Positions 16,273 through 23,158 of a DNA stretch of 64,000 nucleotides are shown here, in pieces. Numbering within the stretch: the stretch's first letter is position 1; every line of letters begins with the position of its first letter. Origin of the DNA: DASUBN01 sp036000105 (lineage in GTDB: Bacteria; Pseudomonadota; Gammaproteobacteria; Natronospirales; REEB76); the NCBI GenBank assembly GCA_036000105.1, contig DASYGE010000002.1, positions 310,001-374,000 of the forward strand, in the 5' to 3' direction. Below the pieces are notes generated by a model that saw only the letters and a list, made by a program, of their open reading frames with translations, ran no database searches and was not told where the DNA came from. The position numbers and the translations under genes are program-made.

Positions 16273-16893
16273 TTAGTGGAGCGAAGCGAGCTTGGTCTGC
16301 TTCTTGCCGAGCGCCTGGCCGACGTCATACATGGCCTGGTTGGTGATGGCATGCAGGTTCTTGTCGTACGGAGTGCTGTACTTGGTCTCGATATCCACCA
16401 TCACCTGGTTGTGGATGTCGTGGGACAGGGCCTTGTCGAAGACCAGGCCGGACCAGAAGGTGCCGTCCGGAGCGCTGCCAGCATCCACCAGGGTACCAGC
16501 CAGCTTCGCGCCAGCCAGATCCTGCGGGGCGGCCGGCAGCTTCACGCCGGCCTTGGTGGCGAGCGTGAGCCCGTCAGCCACGGCGTAGTCGAAGCCGTTG
16601 ATCCAGTCGCTCACGTTCTGCTTGCCGTACTGCTTGGTGAGCTTGGCGACTTCAGCGTTCACGGTGTCCTTGCCCAGCATGGAGACCAGGGCGTGCTGCA
16701 GGCTGAAGTGCCCGGCGCCACCGCCGGCTTTCACCAGGGCGGCAGTGACGGTGAGTGCAGGGGCGCCGGCATACACCGGGCCGCCGTACATGTTCATGGC
16801 AGCCATGGGGGTGGTATCAGCGGCGATGGCGGCACCGGCGGTGCACGCTGCGGCCATGCTTATGGCCAGGAGTTGCTTGAGTTTGCGGGTCAT
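16273..16893 (-). CDS. Exported protein of unknown function
   Basis: I do not recognise this 206-residue protein. It has a clear signal peptide (KLKQLLAISMAAACTAGAAIA, cleaved near residue 25). The mature part is rich in Ala, Lys and Asp and has no cysteine. Segments such as FSLQHALVSMLGKDTVNAEVAKLTKQYG and VSDWINGFDYAVADGLTLATKAG look helical, so a small helical periplasmic protein is likely. It heads the operon with the outer-membrane and peroxiredoxin genes and lies behind the promoter and palindrome at 17002-17042. Its stop is 59 bp upstream of the next start. Confidence 0.6.
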   Translation of the reverse strand: MTRKLKQLLAISMAAACTAGAAIAADTTPMAAMNMYGGPVYAGAPALTVTAALVKAGGGAGHFSLQHALVSMLGKDTVNAEVAKLTKQYGKQNVSDWINGFDYAVADGLTLATKAGVKLPAAPQDLAGAKLAGTLVDAGSAPDGTFWSGLVFDKALSHDIHNQVMVDIETKYSTPYDKNLHAITNQAMYDVGQALGKKQTKLASLH

Positions 16894-17001
16894 GGATCAT
16901 CTCTCCTCGGAAGTGAAGTGGTTTGCGGGCGTTCAAGCCGCTTGCTCACCATGGGAACTGCCCGGTTGAGTGGGAGCCAAGCGATGCTTGCGCTGGGTAG
17001 C

Positions 17002-17042
17002 ACTATAAGCGGAGGTTTATTATATTGCAAGTATTTACTTGC
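17002..17042 (-). promoter_or_regulatory. Promoter with a 16-bp perfect palindrome over the -35
   Basis: On the minus strand TTGCAA (17025-17030) and TATAGT (17002-17007) are 17 bp apart. GCAAGTATTTACTTGC (17027-17042) is a perfect palindrome overlapping the -35, the position expected for a repressor operator. It lies about 110 bp upstream of the 16893 start. Between it and the gene I see nothing further, and beyond it only the terminator at 17105. Confidence 0.55.
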
Positions 17043-17104
17043 TAAATATTATGAGCCCTAACCCCCCCTCCCCCCCCGTGGAAGGGCGGCGGACCGACAA
17101 AAGA

Positions 17105-17124
17105 AAAGGCCCACCGTCAGGTGG
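17105..17124 (-). terminator. Intrinsic terminator of the 297-residue gene
   Basis: GGCCCACC-GTCA-GGTGGGCC is followed on the minus strand by TTTTCTTTTG. The gene at 17216 ends about 90 bp upstream on that strand. Confidence 0.8.
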
Positions 17125-17215
17125 GCCTTCGTGTTTACAGGGCCGGTGTTCCCCGGCCTTCCATTGCCGTCTTGCGGCCGCCAGCTCGTCTATGCGGATC
17201 TGTGCTGCTTTCGGC

Positions 17216-18109
17216 TCAGTGCAGGGTACTTGTCTTGGTGTCGAAGAAGCGGCGCGCCTTGTCATAGATGGTGGGGTCAGGCGGCATGTCTTCCACGGCG
17301 GCGCGCAGCTGCTCGTATTCCTGCTTGAAGGGCTTGAGCGCATGCTCGATGTATTCTTTGATGGCGCTCTCCTCGTAGGTCGTGAGCCCGCCGGACGGCA
17401 AGTTGCCCTTGAAGATCTCCAGGGAGGTGAACGCCGACAGGTTGTGCACGGACCAGTGGAAGAGGGCGGCGCGGAAGGCATCCAGTCCGTCCAGGTAGGC
17501 GGCTGCCAGGTTGTTCTTGATCTTGGTCTTGGCCACGGGCGTGACGTAACCCACGGCCATGGTGACGGCGGTCTTGTCTATATTGATGCGCTCCTTGAGC
17601 AGCGCCACCAGGGTCTCCTGGCCGCGACGCACCAGGGTACGGAACTCGTTGTGCCTGGGCTTGCCACGGGGCTGGAGCATCTCCAGGCCGGAGACCTGGC
17701 AGGCCTTGAAGGCCATGTCGCGGGCGCCGGCATAGAGCCGGTTGGCGGTATCCCAGCGGATGGTGAGGGCTGCTTCATCGTCCTCCAACAGCTTGAGCCC
17801 GTTGTTCTTCTGCAGACCGCATTTCTGGATGTACTGGATGATGGTATGACGCGATTCCGAGGTGAGCACCCTCCAGCTCTTGCGCAGGGCCAGGAAGGAT
17901 TTGATGTAGCTCTCTTCGAAGGCACCCTGGCTGTGGCATTCCGCCAGCACGTTCCTGAGGGTGGTGTATTCCGGCAATTGGCTGATGACGTCGCTGCTGA
18001 CGAAATCCAGGAGCAGGGACTTCTGGAAGGGTTCCGCCTGATCATGCAGCACGGCGCGCCAGGTGCCCTGCAGGAACGCGATCTGGTTGGAAGCATTCTG
18101 TGTGGTCAT
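17216..18109 (-). CDS. Uncharacterised protein, predicted all-alpha
   Basis: I do not recognise this 297-residue protein. It has no signal peptide or membrane segment and looks cytoplasmic and helical, with long charged and hydrophobic stretches (RNVLAECHSQGAFEESYIKSF, RGQETLVALLKERINIDKTA, IKEYIEHALKPFKQEYEQLR). No nucleotide-binding or catalytic motif is evident. Base composition matches the core genome, unlike the AT-rich 150 bp upstream of it. It stands alone, between its own terminator and that AT-rich leader. A stress or phasin-like role cannot be supported or excluded. Confidence 0.6.
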   Translation of the reverse strand: MTTQNASNQIAFLQGTWRAVLHDQAEPFQKSLLLDFVSSDVISQLPEYTTLRNVLAECHSQGAFEESYIKSFLALRKSWRVLTSESRHTIIQYIQKCGLQKNNGLKLLEDDEAALTIRWDTANRLYAGARDMAFKACQVSGLEMLQPRGKPRHNEFRTLVRRGQETLVALLKERINIDKTAVTMAVGYVTPVAKTKIKNNLAAAYLDGLDAFRAALFHWSVHNLSAFTSLEIFKGNLPSGGLTTYEESAIKEYIEHALKPFKQEYEQLRAAVEDMPPDPTIYDKARRFFDTKTSTLH

Positions 18110-18262
18110 CGGTTTGCCCCATCCTCGGGCCGGTAAATGTCGTAGAGATGACTTAATACTAGCAGTTAAAAAGTATTATGTAAAGTAAATAGCTCGCACA
18201 TTCTGATACCCAGAGAGACAATCGCTTAGCTTACAAAATATTATTATTATGTATATCAATAG

Positions 18263-18489
18263 CTTACGAACTTTCTCCTCCTAAACAAGCTCCTTTTTGA
18301 AGATCAAACCCAGCCTGTCCTAAAGGGCGATATCCCAGGTTTTGAGATCGAAGACGCCCCGTGGATTTCGCTGGAGAAGGATGTTGGACCACAGCTGAAG
18401 GCGCGTGATGGGAAAGCTGTAGGCTCACTTATGTGCTGGGTTACTATGCCTATCGTCCGAGCGATTACGATATTATTGTCAAGTTATAG
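18263..18489 (+). pseudogene. Possible gene remnant with a frameshift
   Basis: From 18263 an open frame without a start codon reads LTNFLLLNKLLFEDQTQPVL, then KGDIPGFEIEDAPWISLEKD and VGPQLKARDGKAVG. Near 18430 a +1 shift gives VLGYYAYRPSDYDIIVKL and a stop at 18489. Both parts have protein-like composition. The family is not recognised. The rest of 18110-18593 is AT-rich leader for the minus-strand gene (18130-18260), and 18490-18593 has only a weak stem. This call is tentative. Confidence 0.35.
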
Positions 18490-18593
18490 GTAGGCTGTCC
18501 GGCTTCGACGGGACGGAAAGTCGTCCACCGGTAGCGAACCGCCGCGTCCGCCGCCTTAGGCAATAACCCTTGGGATTCTTGGGAGACATCTGA

Positions 18594-19319
18594 ATGCACA
18601 TGCGGCTCGCCGCATTGGCTCTATCCACCGGACTATTGGCGGCCTGCCAGTCGGGTCCGCCCCAGAGCGCTTGGCTGATGGATGGCGATCAGCCTTATAT
18701 CGCCCAGGACGGGCATTGCGTGCAGGTGCGCCCGCTCACCCCCAAGGATCAGAGCGGCTTCTGTTACGAGGTCATGACCGGCCAGTATCAGAAGGAACAC
18801 CATTACGAACCCGTCAAGCAGGACGAGTTCGCATTCCTGTATCCGCACGTGGAGCCGACGCCTGCAGAGGCACTGACCGCACCTTCGCCGGTGTCCCTGG
18901 CGCCCATGATCGCGGCGCTGGACATGCATATCCCGCCGCTGCCCTACATGCAGCAGATCTATACGGCCTTGCCGTTCAAGTTCAACCGCGCACATCTCTC
19001 CGCCAAGAACCGCCTGGCCCTGCAGGCTTCGTTCAAGGCGTGGCAGGCCATGGGCATGCAGGTGGTATCCGTGGCCGTCACCGGTCATACAGACAGCAAA
19101 GGCCCCGAGGATTACAACCTCCTCCTGTCCAAGTGGCGGGCGGAATCGGTGGCCTATTACCTGAAACACCTGGGCGTGCCCCCGGGCGACATCCAGCTGG
19201 GTGGCGCGGGCATGCTTTTGCCCTACCCCGGTGCGCAACAGGATGCAGACAACCGCTATGTGGATCTGCGGGTATGGTTGAAGCCGCCGGCGGAATACGA
19301 CCGCATGGCCATGCGTTGA
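18594..19319 (+). CDS. OmpA-family lipoprotein
   Basis: The 241-residue protein has a lipoprotein signal (RLAALALSTGLLAAC) with the lipidated Cys at residue 18. A unique N-terminal region of about 100 residues follows. The C-terminal OmpA-like domain carries VTGHTDSKGPEDYNLLLSKWRAESVAYYL, the peptidoglycan-binding signature with the conserved Asp and Arg. It probably tethers the outer membrane to the cell wall. The GHTDS motif is canonical, but the strand after it ends in NRYVDLRVWL rather than the commonest NRRVE. It is monocistronic and convergent with the coiled-coil gene at 19435. Confidence 0.85.
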   Translation: MHMRLAALALSTGLLAACQSGPPQSAWLMDGDQPYIAQDGHCVQVRPLTPKDQSGFCYEVMTGQYQKEHHYEPVKQDEFAFLYPHVEPTPAEALTAPSPVSLAPMIAALDMHIPPLPYMQQIYTALPFKFNRAHLSAKNRLALQASFKAWQAMGMQVVSVAVTGHTDSKGPEDYNLLLSKWRAESVAYYLKHLGVPPGDIQLGGAGMLLPYPGAQQDADNRYVDLRVWLKPPAEYDRMAMR

Positions 19320-19346
19320 ATCCCCGCAGGAAACAGCCTAAAAAAC

Positions 19347-19366
19347 CCGCGTCTGACGCGGATTTT
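19347..19366 (+). terminator. Terminator after the OmpA lipoprotein gene
   Basis: CCGCGTCTGACGCGG is followed by ATTTTACGTTTT. The stem is 6 bp with a 3-nt loop. Confidence 0.65.
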
Positions 19367-19384
19367 ACGTTTTAGCGGGATAAA

Positions 19385-19410
19385 AAACGCCCGGCGGGTG
19401 CCGGGCGTTT
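19385..19410 (-). terminator. Terminator of the coiled-coil protein gene
   Basis: AAACGCCCGGC and GCCGGGCGTTT pair over 11 bp. On the minus strand the stem is followed by further T residues (TTTTTTATCC, counting the stem end). Confidence 0.85.
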
Positions 19411-19434
19411 GCAGCATCGCATGCGACTTCAAGC

Positions 19435-20118
19435 TCAGCCGGCGGAGACTTTCTTGAGGCAATCGATCACGTCGCCGGACATCTTGATCATGGCTTCCGC
19501 GGTCTTGGTGTTCTTGGTCACATCGGGGCAGCCGGCCTTCTTGCCGTAGGAGGCGAAGGCGGAACTCGACATCTGGGTACGGGCCTCATCGAGCCAGACT
19601 CCCTCTTTCTTCAGGGCCGAGTTATAGGCGGCGTAGCTCGAATCGATCTCGCCCCTGATGCCCTTGATGTCGTTGTTGTATTGCGGGATGCGCGCGTTCA
19701 GGTCCTTGTTGCGCTTGTTCAGGTCACCGTTGTCGGCATTGACCCTGGCGATGTCCGTGTTCAACTTGGCGATCTCCGCCTTGCAGGCGTTGTACTGATC
19801 CTGATTGAGCTTCTTGTCCGGGCTGCAGTTGCTCTGGTTTTCGGCGATGCGTGCCTTGAGGTCGTTGTTCTCCTTGTTCCAAGCGGCCACGTCCGCCGTG
19901 AGCTGCTTCTGGTCGGAGGTGAGCTTGTTGCCTTCGGCGGCCAGGTTCTTGTTCTTCTGCTCGGCGGCCTCCATGGCGCCCTTGTTATCCAGCACTTCCT
20001 TCTGCACGGCTTCGCCGTTGCTGATCAGGGTCATGACGGATTCGGCGCCCCAGGCGGCGGTGACGGCACCGGCCAGGCAGAGCGCCAGCGAAATCAGGGA
20101 GAAACGGATCGTTTTCAT
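19435..20118 (-). CDS. Exported coiled-coil protein of unknown function
   Basis: The 227-residue precursor begins with MKTIRFSLISLALCLAGAVTAAWG, a good signal peptide. Residues 30-170 are a continuous heptad-rich coiled coil (NKNLAAEGNKLTSDQKQLTAD, ARIAENQSN, NTDIARVNADNGDLNKRNKDL). There are four cysteines, in SNCSPDK, YNACKAE, KAGCPDV and VIDCLKK, which could form two disulfides. The frame continues upstream but without homology, so the ATG at 20118 with the signal peptide is chosen. A periplasmic scaffold role is plausible but unproven. The gap to the FAD gene is about 50 bp. Confidence 0.7.
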   Translation of the reverse strand: MKTIRFSLISLALCLAGAVTAAWGAESVMTLISNGEAVQKEVLDNKGAMEAAEQKNKNLAAEGNKLTSDQKQLTADVAAWNKENNDLKARIAENQSNCSPDKKLNQDQYNACKAEIAKLNTDIARVNADNGDLNKRNKDLNARIPQYNNDIKGIRGEIDSSYAAYNSALKKEGVWLDEARTQMSSSAFASYGKKAGCPDVTKNTKTAEAMIKMSGDVIDCLKKVSAG

Positions 20119-20171
20119 GTAAACCTCGGGTTCAAAGTCCAAGCCACATATTGTAGAGCCCCGGACGCCGC

Positions 20172-21548
20172 TCACCAAGTGCCGGCCAGGCGGTCCGCCA
20201 GTCTTTCGGCCGCCACCCGTAGTTCCGGGACCGCAGTGCCTTCCCAATCCCGGGCCCTGAGCAGGGGTCCTGTGTAGGAGATAACGTCGGACGGCTGCCC
20301 CGCGTTGTCCAGGACCCGGGCCTCGGCATCCACGTCCAATCCCAAGTGCAGGGGGTCGGGGCGGATCAGCCCATGGGCCAGGAGGGAGCGCATGAGCGGG
20401 TCCGCGAGCCGGGTGATATCGCTCTGGGGTCCGGTGCAGTTGATCACGCTGCCCACCTCCAGACGCTCTTCCCGGGAGCTGCCCCGGGGTTGCCAGGTGA
20501 CGTTCACACCGCCTGCGCCCCCGGACAGGCGCCGCAGGCGGCCAGCAGCCATCTTGAGGCCGCCTGAGGCCAGGAGCCGGGCCAGATGCTCGCCGGAGGC
20601 AGGCGCCGTGCGGTGGCGGTGGATATCCCAATAGGCCTGTACGTGGCGCAGGAAGCGCCGCTGTTCCGTCTGATCCAGGGCCTGCCACAAGGCCGGGGTG
20701 ATGGCCCGGAGGGCGCCTATGGCGTCCCGCCAGTCGGCACCGCGAAGGGCGAGGGTTTCCACGTATTCACGGGTGAGTTTGAGATAGCGTCGGGCAGTGC
20801 CCCGGCCTTCCAGCAATCCCGCCGGCGGTGGCGTGATGGGCATGGCCGGCAGCTGACGGTGCACCTGGGGCATGAGCCCGCGCCGTGAGACCGCGTATTG
20901 GACCGCCGAGAGACCGCGGTGGGCGAGTTCCAGCGCCACATCCATCATGGTGAGCCCCGTGCCGATGAGCAGCACAGGCGCTTCCAGGGGCACACGGTCG
21001 AGCGCGCCAGACGCCCAGGGATCGCGGGTGTAGTGCAGAGTCTTGAAGAAATCCGTCTCCGGTATCGAAGGATCCGCCGGGGGATAGTTGCCCACGGCCA
21101 ACACGATCTGGTCAGCGGACAGAGATTGACCCTCGGCGAAGTGCAGTACCGCACTCGAGCCATCCGCGGCCGGGGTGAGGCCGGTCACCTCGCCGGTGAA
21201 AGTTTCCATGCGCATCTTGGCCGATTGCTCCGCCGCCTGTTTGAGGCGCGCACCCAGATAGCGCCCGTAGAGGCTGCGGGGCACGAAGCTGCCGGCGCTG
21301 ACGCTGTTGTCGAAGCGCTGGATGAACTCCAGGAAGTCGCCTTCCCGGTCCGGGAAGAGGCCCATGCGGCCCGCCGGCACGTTCAGGAGATGGGACGGGG
21401 ACTGGGTGCCGTAGGCAACCCCCCTCGCCAGGTTGGGGTGACGGTTGATGAGCACGAGGCGCAGGGGCAGCTCGCCATGGCGCGTGAGCAATTGTATGGC
21501 GGTGGCGGTGCCGCTGAAGCCGGCGCCGACGATGGCGATGGTGCGCAT
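20172..21548 (-). CDS. FAD/NAD(P)-binding oxidoreductase
   Basis: The 458-residue flavoprotein starts with the dinucleotide-binding motif IAIVGAGFSGTATAIQLL. It continues with RGVAYGTQSPSHLLNVPAGRMGLFPDREGDFLEFI, typical of the FAD-NAD(P)-binding family that includes YdhS-like and hydroxyacylglutathione-neighbour proteins. A second nucleotide-binding segment is APVLLIGTGLTMMDVALELAHRG near residue 190. VINCTGPQSDI lies near the C-terminus. The substrate is unknown; related proteins have been linked to amine N-hydroxylation-like chemistry only by fold. Repeat copy B separates it from the DUF1704 gene upstream. Confidence 0.78.
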   Translation of the reverse strand: MRTIAIVGAGFSGTATAIQLLTRHGELPLRLVLINRHPNLARGVAYGTQSPSHLLNVPAGRMGLFPDREGDFLEFIQRFDNSVSAGSFVPRSLYGRYLGARLKQAAEQSAKMRMETFTGEVTGLTPAADGSSAVLHFAEGQSLSADQIVLAVGNYPPADPSIPETDFFKTLHYTRDPWASGALDRVPLEAPVLLIGTGLTMMDVALELAHRGLSAVQYAVSRRGLMPQVHRQLPAMPITPPPAGLLEGRGTARRYLKLTREYVETLALRGADWRDAIGALRAITPALWQALDQTEQRRFLRHVQAYWDIHRHRTAPASGEHLARLLASGGLKMAAGRLRRLSGGAGGVNVTWQPRGSSREERLEVGSVINCTGPQSDITRLADPLMRSLLAHGLIRPDPLHLGLDVDAEARVLDNAGQPSDVISYTGPLLRARDWEGTAVPELRVAAERLADRLAGTW

Positions 21549-21580
21549 GGTTATTCTATTTAGAAGCTTGGAAAGAACGC

Positions 21581-21760
21581 CTCAAAAGCGTCGCGAGCGC
21601 AGGCAGGGCGAGGCGCGCGGTGGCGAGAAACCGGAGTGTACCTAAGTTCATTCATTTGGTTCTAACTTTAGCGCGCTCGCCGCTCTCGGGCATCCTGCCC
21701 TCCGCGGCATAAGGGCGTCCTGCCCAAAATAAAGCCATGCCAAGCGCAGCAGCTTTTGAG
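21581..21760 (+). repeat. Dispersed structured repeat, copy B (expanded)
   Basis: The ends are a perfect 9-bp inverted repeat, CTCAAAAGC (21581-21589) and GCTTTTGAG (21752-21760). The left arm GCGCAGGCAGGGCGAGGCGC matches copies A and C, and CCGGAGTGTAC is at 21631-21641. The right half of the core hairpin is replaced by about 90 bp with its own small hairpins. The right arm GCCATGCCAAGCGCAGCAGC is retained. Confidence 0.7.
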
Positions 21761-21764
21761 ATGG

Positions 21765-23063
21765 TCAAAGTATGGAAGCGTAGTCGTCTTGAATGCGGCC
21801 TAAATCGAGCCGGTTCAGGAAGTTGGAATAGCACATCCAGGCGGTGATGGCGTTGAGGTCGGCGATCTGGGGCGGCAGGAAGCGCGGCGGCGCCACGATG
21901 CCTTCCTCCACGAACTGCGAGAGGGTGCGCACGTCTTCGAGGGTGGTCTTGCCGCAGAACAAGAGCGGGATGCGGTCCAGCATGCCCTTGCGCACAGCCA
22001 GGCGCATGTAGTTGTAGATCATGATGAAGCCCTTATTATAGGACAGGTCCTTGGTGAAGGGCGGGCCGTCCGGGGTGCTGCCGCGGAAGATGCGCGCGCT
22101 GTTGGCATAGGCTTCCTGTTCGCCCAGACCCTGCTCTAGGAAGAAGCGGTACACGTCCAGGAAATTGCCACCTTTCTCCGCCTGATCCACCGCCCGGATG
22201 CGGTTGGCGAGGCGCCGCAAGCGGCTCGGGTAGGAGGCGAAGGTGATGATCTCCATGAGGATGGCGAGGCCCTCCTGGGTGATGGTGGAGGAGGGCGGGC
22301 CTTTGCTCAGGAACGTGCAGATGGGTTGCTGGCTGCCGTTCAAGGTGGTGCCGAGATGCACCCAGCCTTCGTGCACTTCCAGCACCCTGAGATCGCGCTC
22401 GTTGAACTTGGCTTCCTTGCGGATCTTGAGGTAATCGGCGCCGGCGGCGGCATCCGCCACGATGCCGTCGGACAAGAGCACCCGCACGGTACCCTCGGAT
22501 TCACGGAACGCCGCGTTGATGCGCTTCTGCAATATCTCCACCGCCTGCTCGCCGGTGATGGTCTTCTCCTCGGGCTTGAGCAGCGCGCTCTGGTCGATAC
22601 TGGCGATGGCGTCGCCCAGGAGCTTGCCGAGGTCGGCCAAGGTTGGGCCGCCCTCGTGGAAGGCGTCGCTGGCGGAGCCGTACAGCTCTTCGGCGATGGC
22701 GCCGAACTCAGGGGTGCCGCGGCTCTCCAGCATACGCACCACCTGGATGTACTCGCGGCACATGCGGCGCATGATGCCGCCTAAGGAATTGAACTGGCCG
22801 AGCAGGCGGGTGATGTCCCGCTCGATATCGTGGAATTCCTGGCGTTTCTTCGCGGGATCGAAGCCCAGCGGGCGACCTTCGTAATAAGCCAGGTCCACCT
22901 TGGGCAGTTCGCGGGCGCCGTTTTTGAAGAACTCCTCCTGGATGGAGGGTTCCCACTTGATGTGATCGAGGATACGGATGGGTCTTTGGGCCGTGACGAT
23001 ACGGTCCGAGAGTTCGCGCAGGGTCTGCTTGTAATTGTTGAGCGAGTCGGCGGCTGCACTCAT
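21765..23063 (-). CDS. DUF1704 / QEGLA-motif putative metallopeptidase
   Basis: The 432-residue protein belongs to the DUF1704 family, once described as flavohemoglobin expression-modulating QEGLA motif proteins. HEGWVH at residues 231-236 fits an HExxH zinc-binding motif and QEGLA is at 263-267, so a zincin-type peptidase is plausible. The eukaryotic relatives of DUF1704 include a tubulin carboxypeptidase (MATCAP). A bacterial substrate is not known to me. It has no signal peptide and is predicted cytoplasmic. It is followed on the minus strand by repeat copy B and preceded by the glutamate dehydrogenase gene, about 95 bp away, with which it may be co-transcribed. Confidence 0.82.
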   Translation of the reverse strand: MSAAADSLNNYKQTLRELSDRIVTAQRPIRILDHIKWEPSIQEEFFKNGARELPKVDLAYYEGRPLGFDPAKKRQEFHDIERDITRLLGQFNSLGGIMRRMCREYIQVVRMLESRGTPEFGAIAEELYGSASDAFHEGGPTLADLGKLLGDAIASIDQSALLKPEEKTITGEQAVEILQKRINAAFRESEGTVRVLLSDGIVADAAAGADYLKIRKEAKFNERDLRVLEVHEGWVHLGTTLNGSQQPICTFLSKGPPSSTITQEGLAILMEIITFASYPSRLRRLANRIRAVDQAEKGGNFLDVYRFFLEQGLGEQEAYANSARIFRGSTPDGPPFTKDLSYNKGFIMIYNYMRLAVRKGMLDRIPLLFCGKTTLEDVRTLSQFVEEGIVAPPRFLPPQIADLNAITAWMCYSNFLNRLDLGRIQDDYASIL

Positions 23064-23158
23064 GGATAGGTCCGGCTCCTGTCCCGGACCCCTAGGTTAC
23101 TCGCCGCCGCTCTCCGGTGCCAGAAAACCGGCGCCAGCAGAGGGCAAAAGACCTGTTT

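Noticed and set aside
17031..18136. Open frame of 365 codons opposite the 297-residue gene
   Set aside because: The minus-strand gene has a terminator and normal composition; the plus-strand frame is low complexity.
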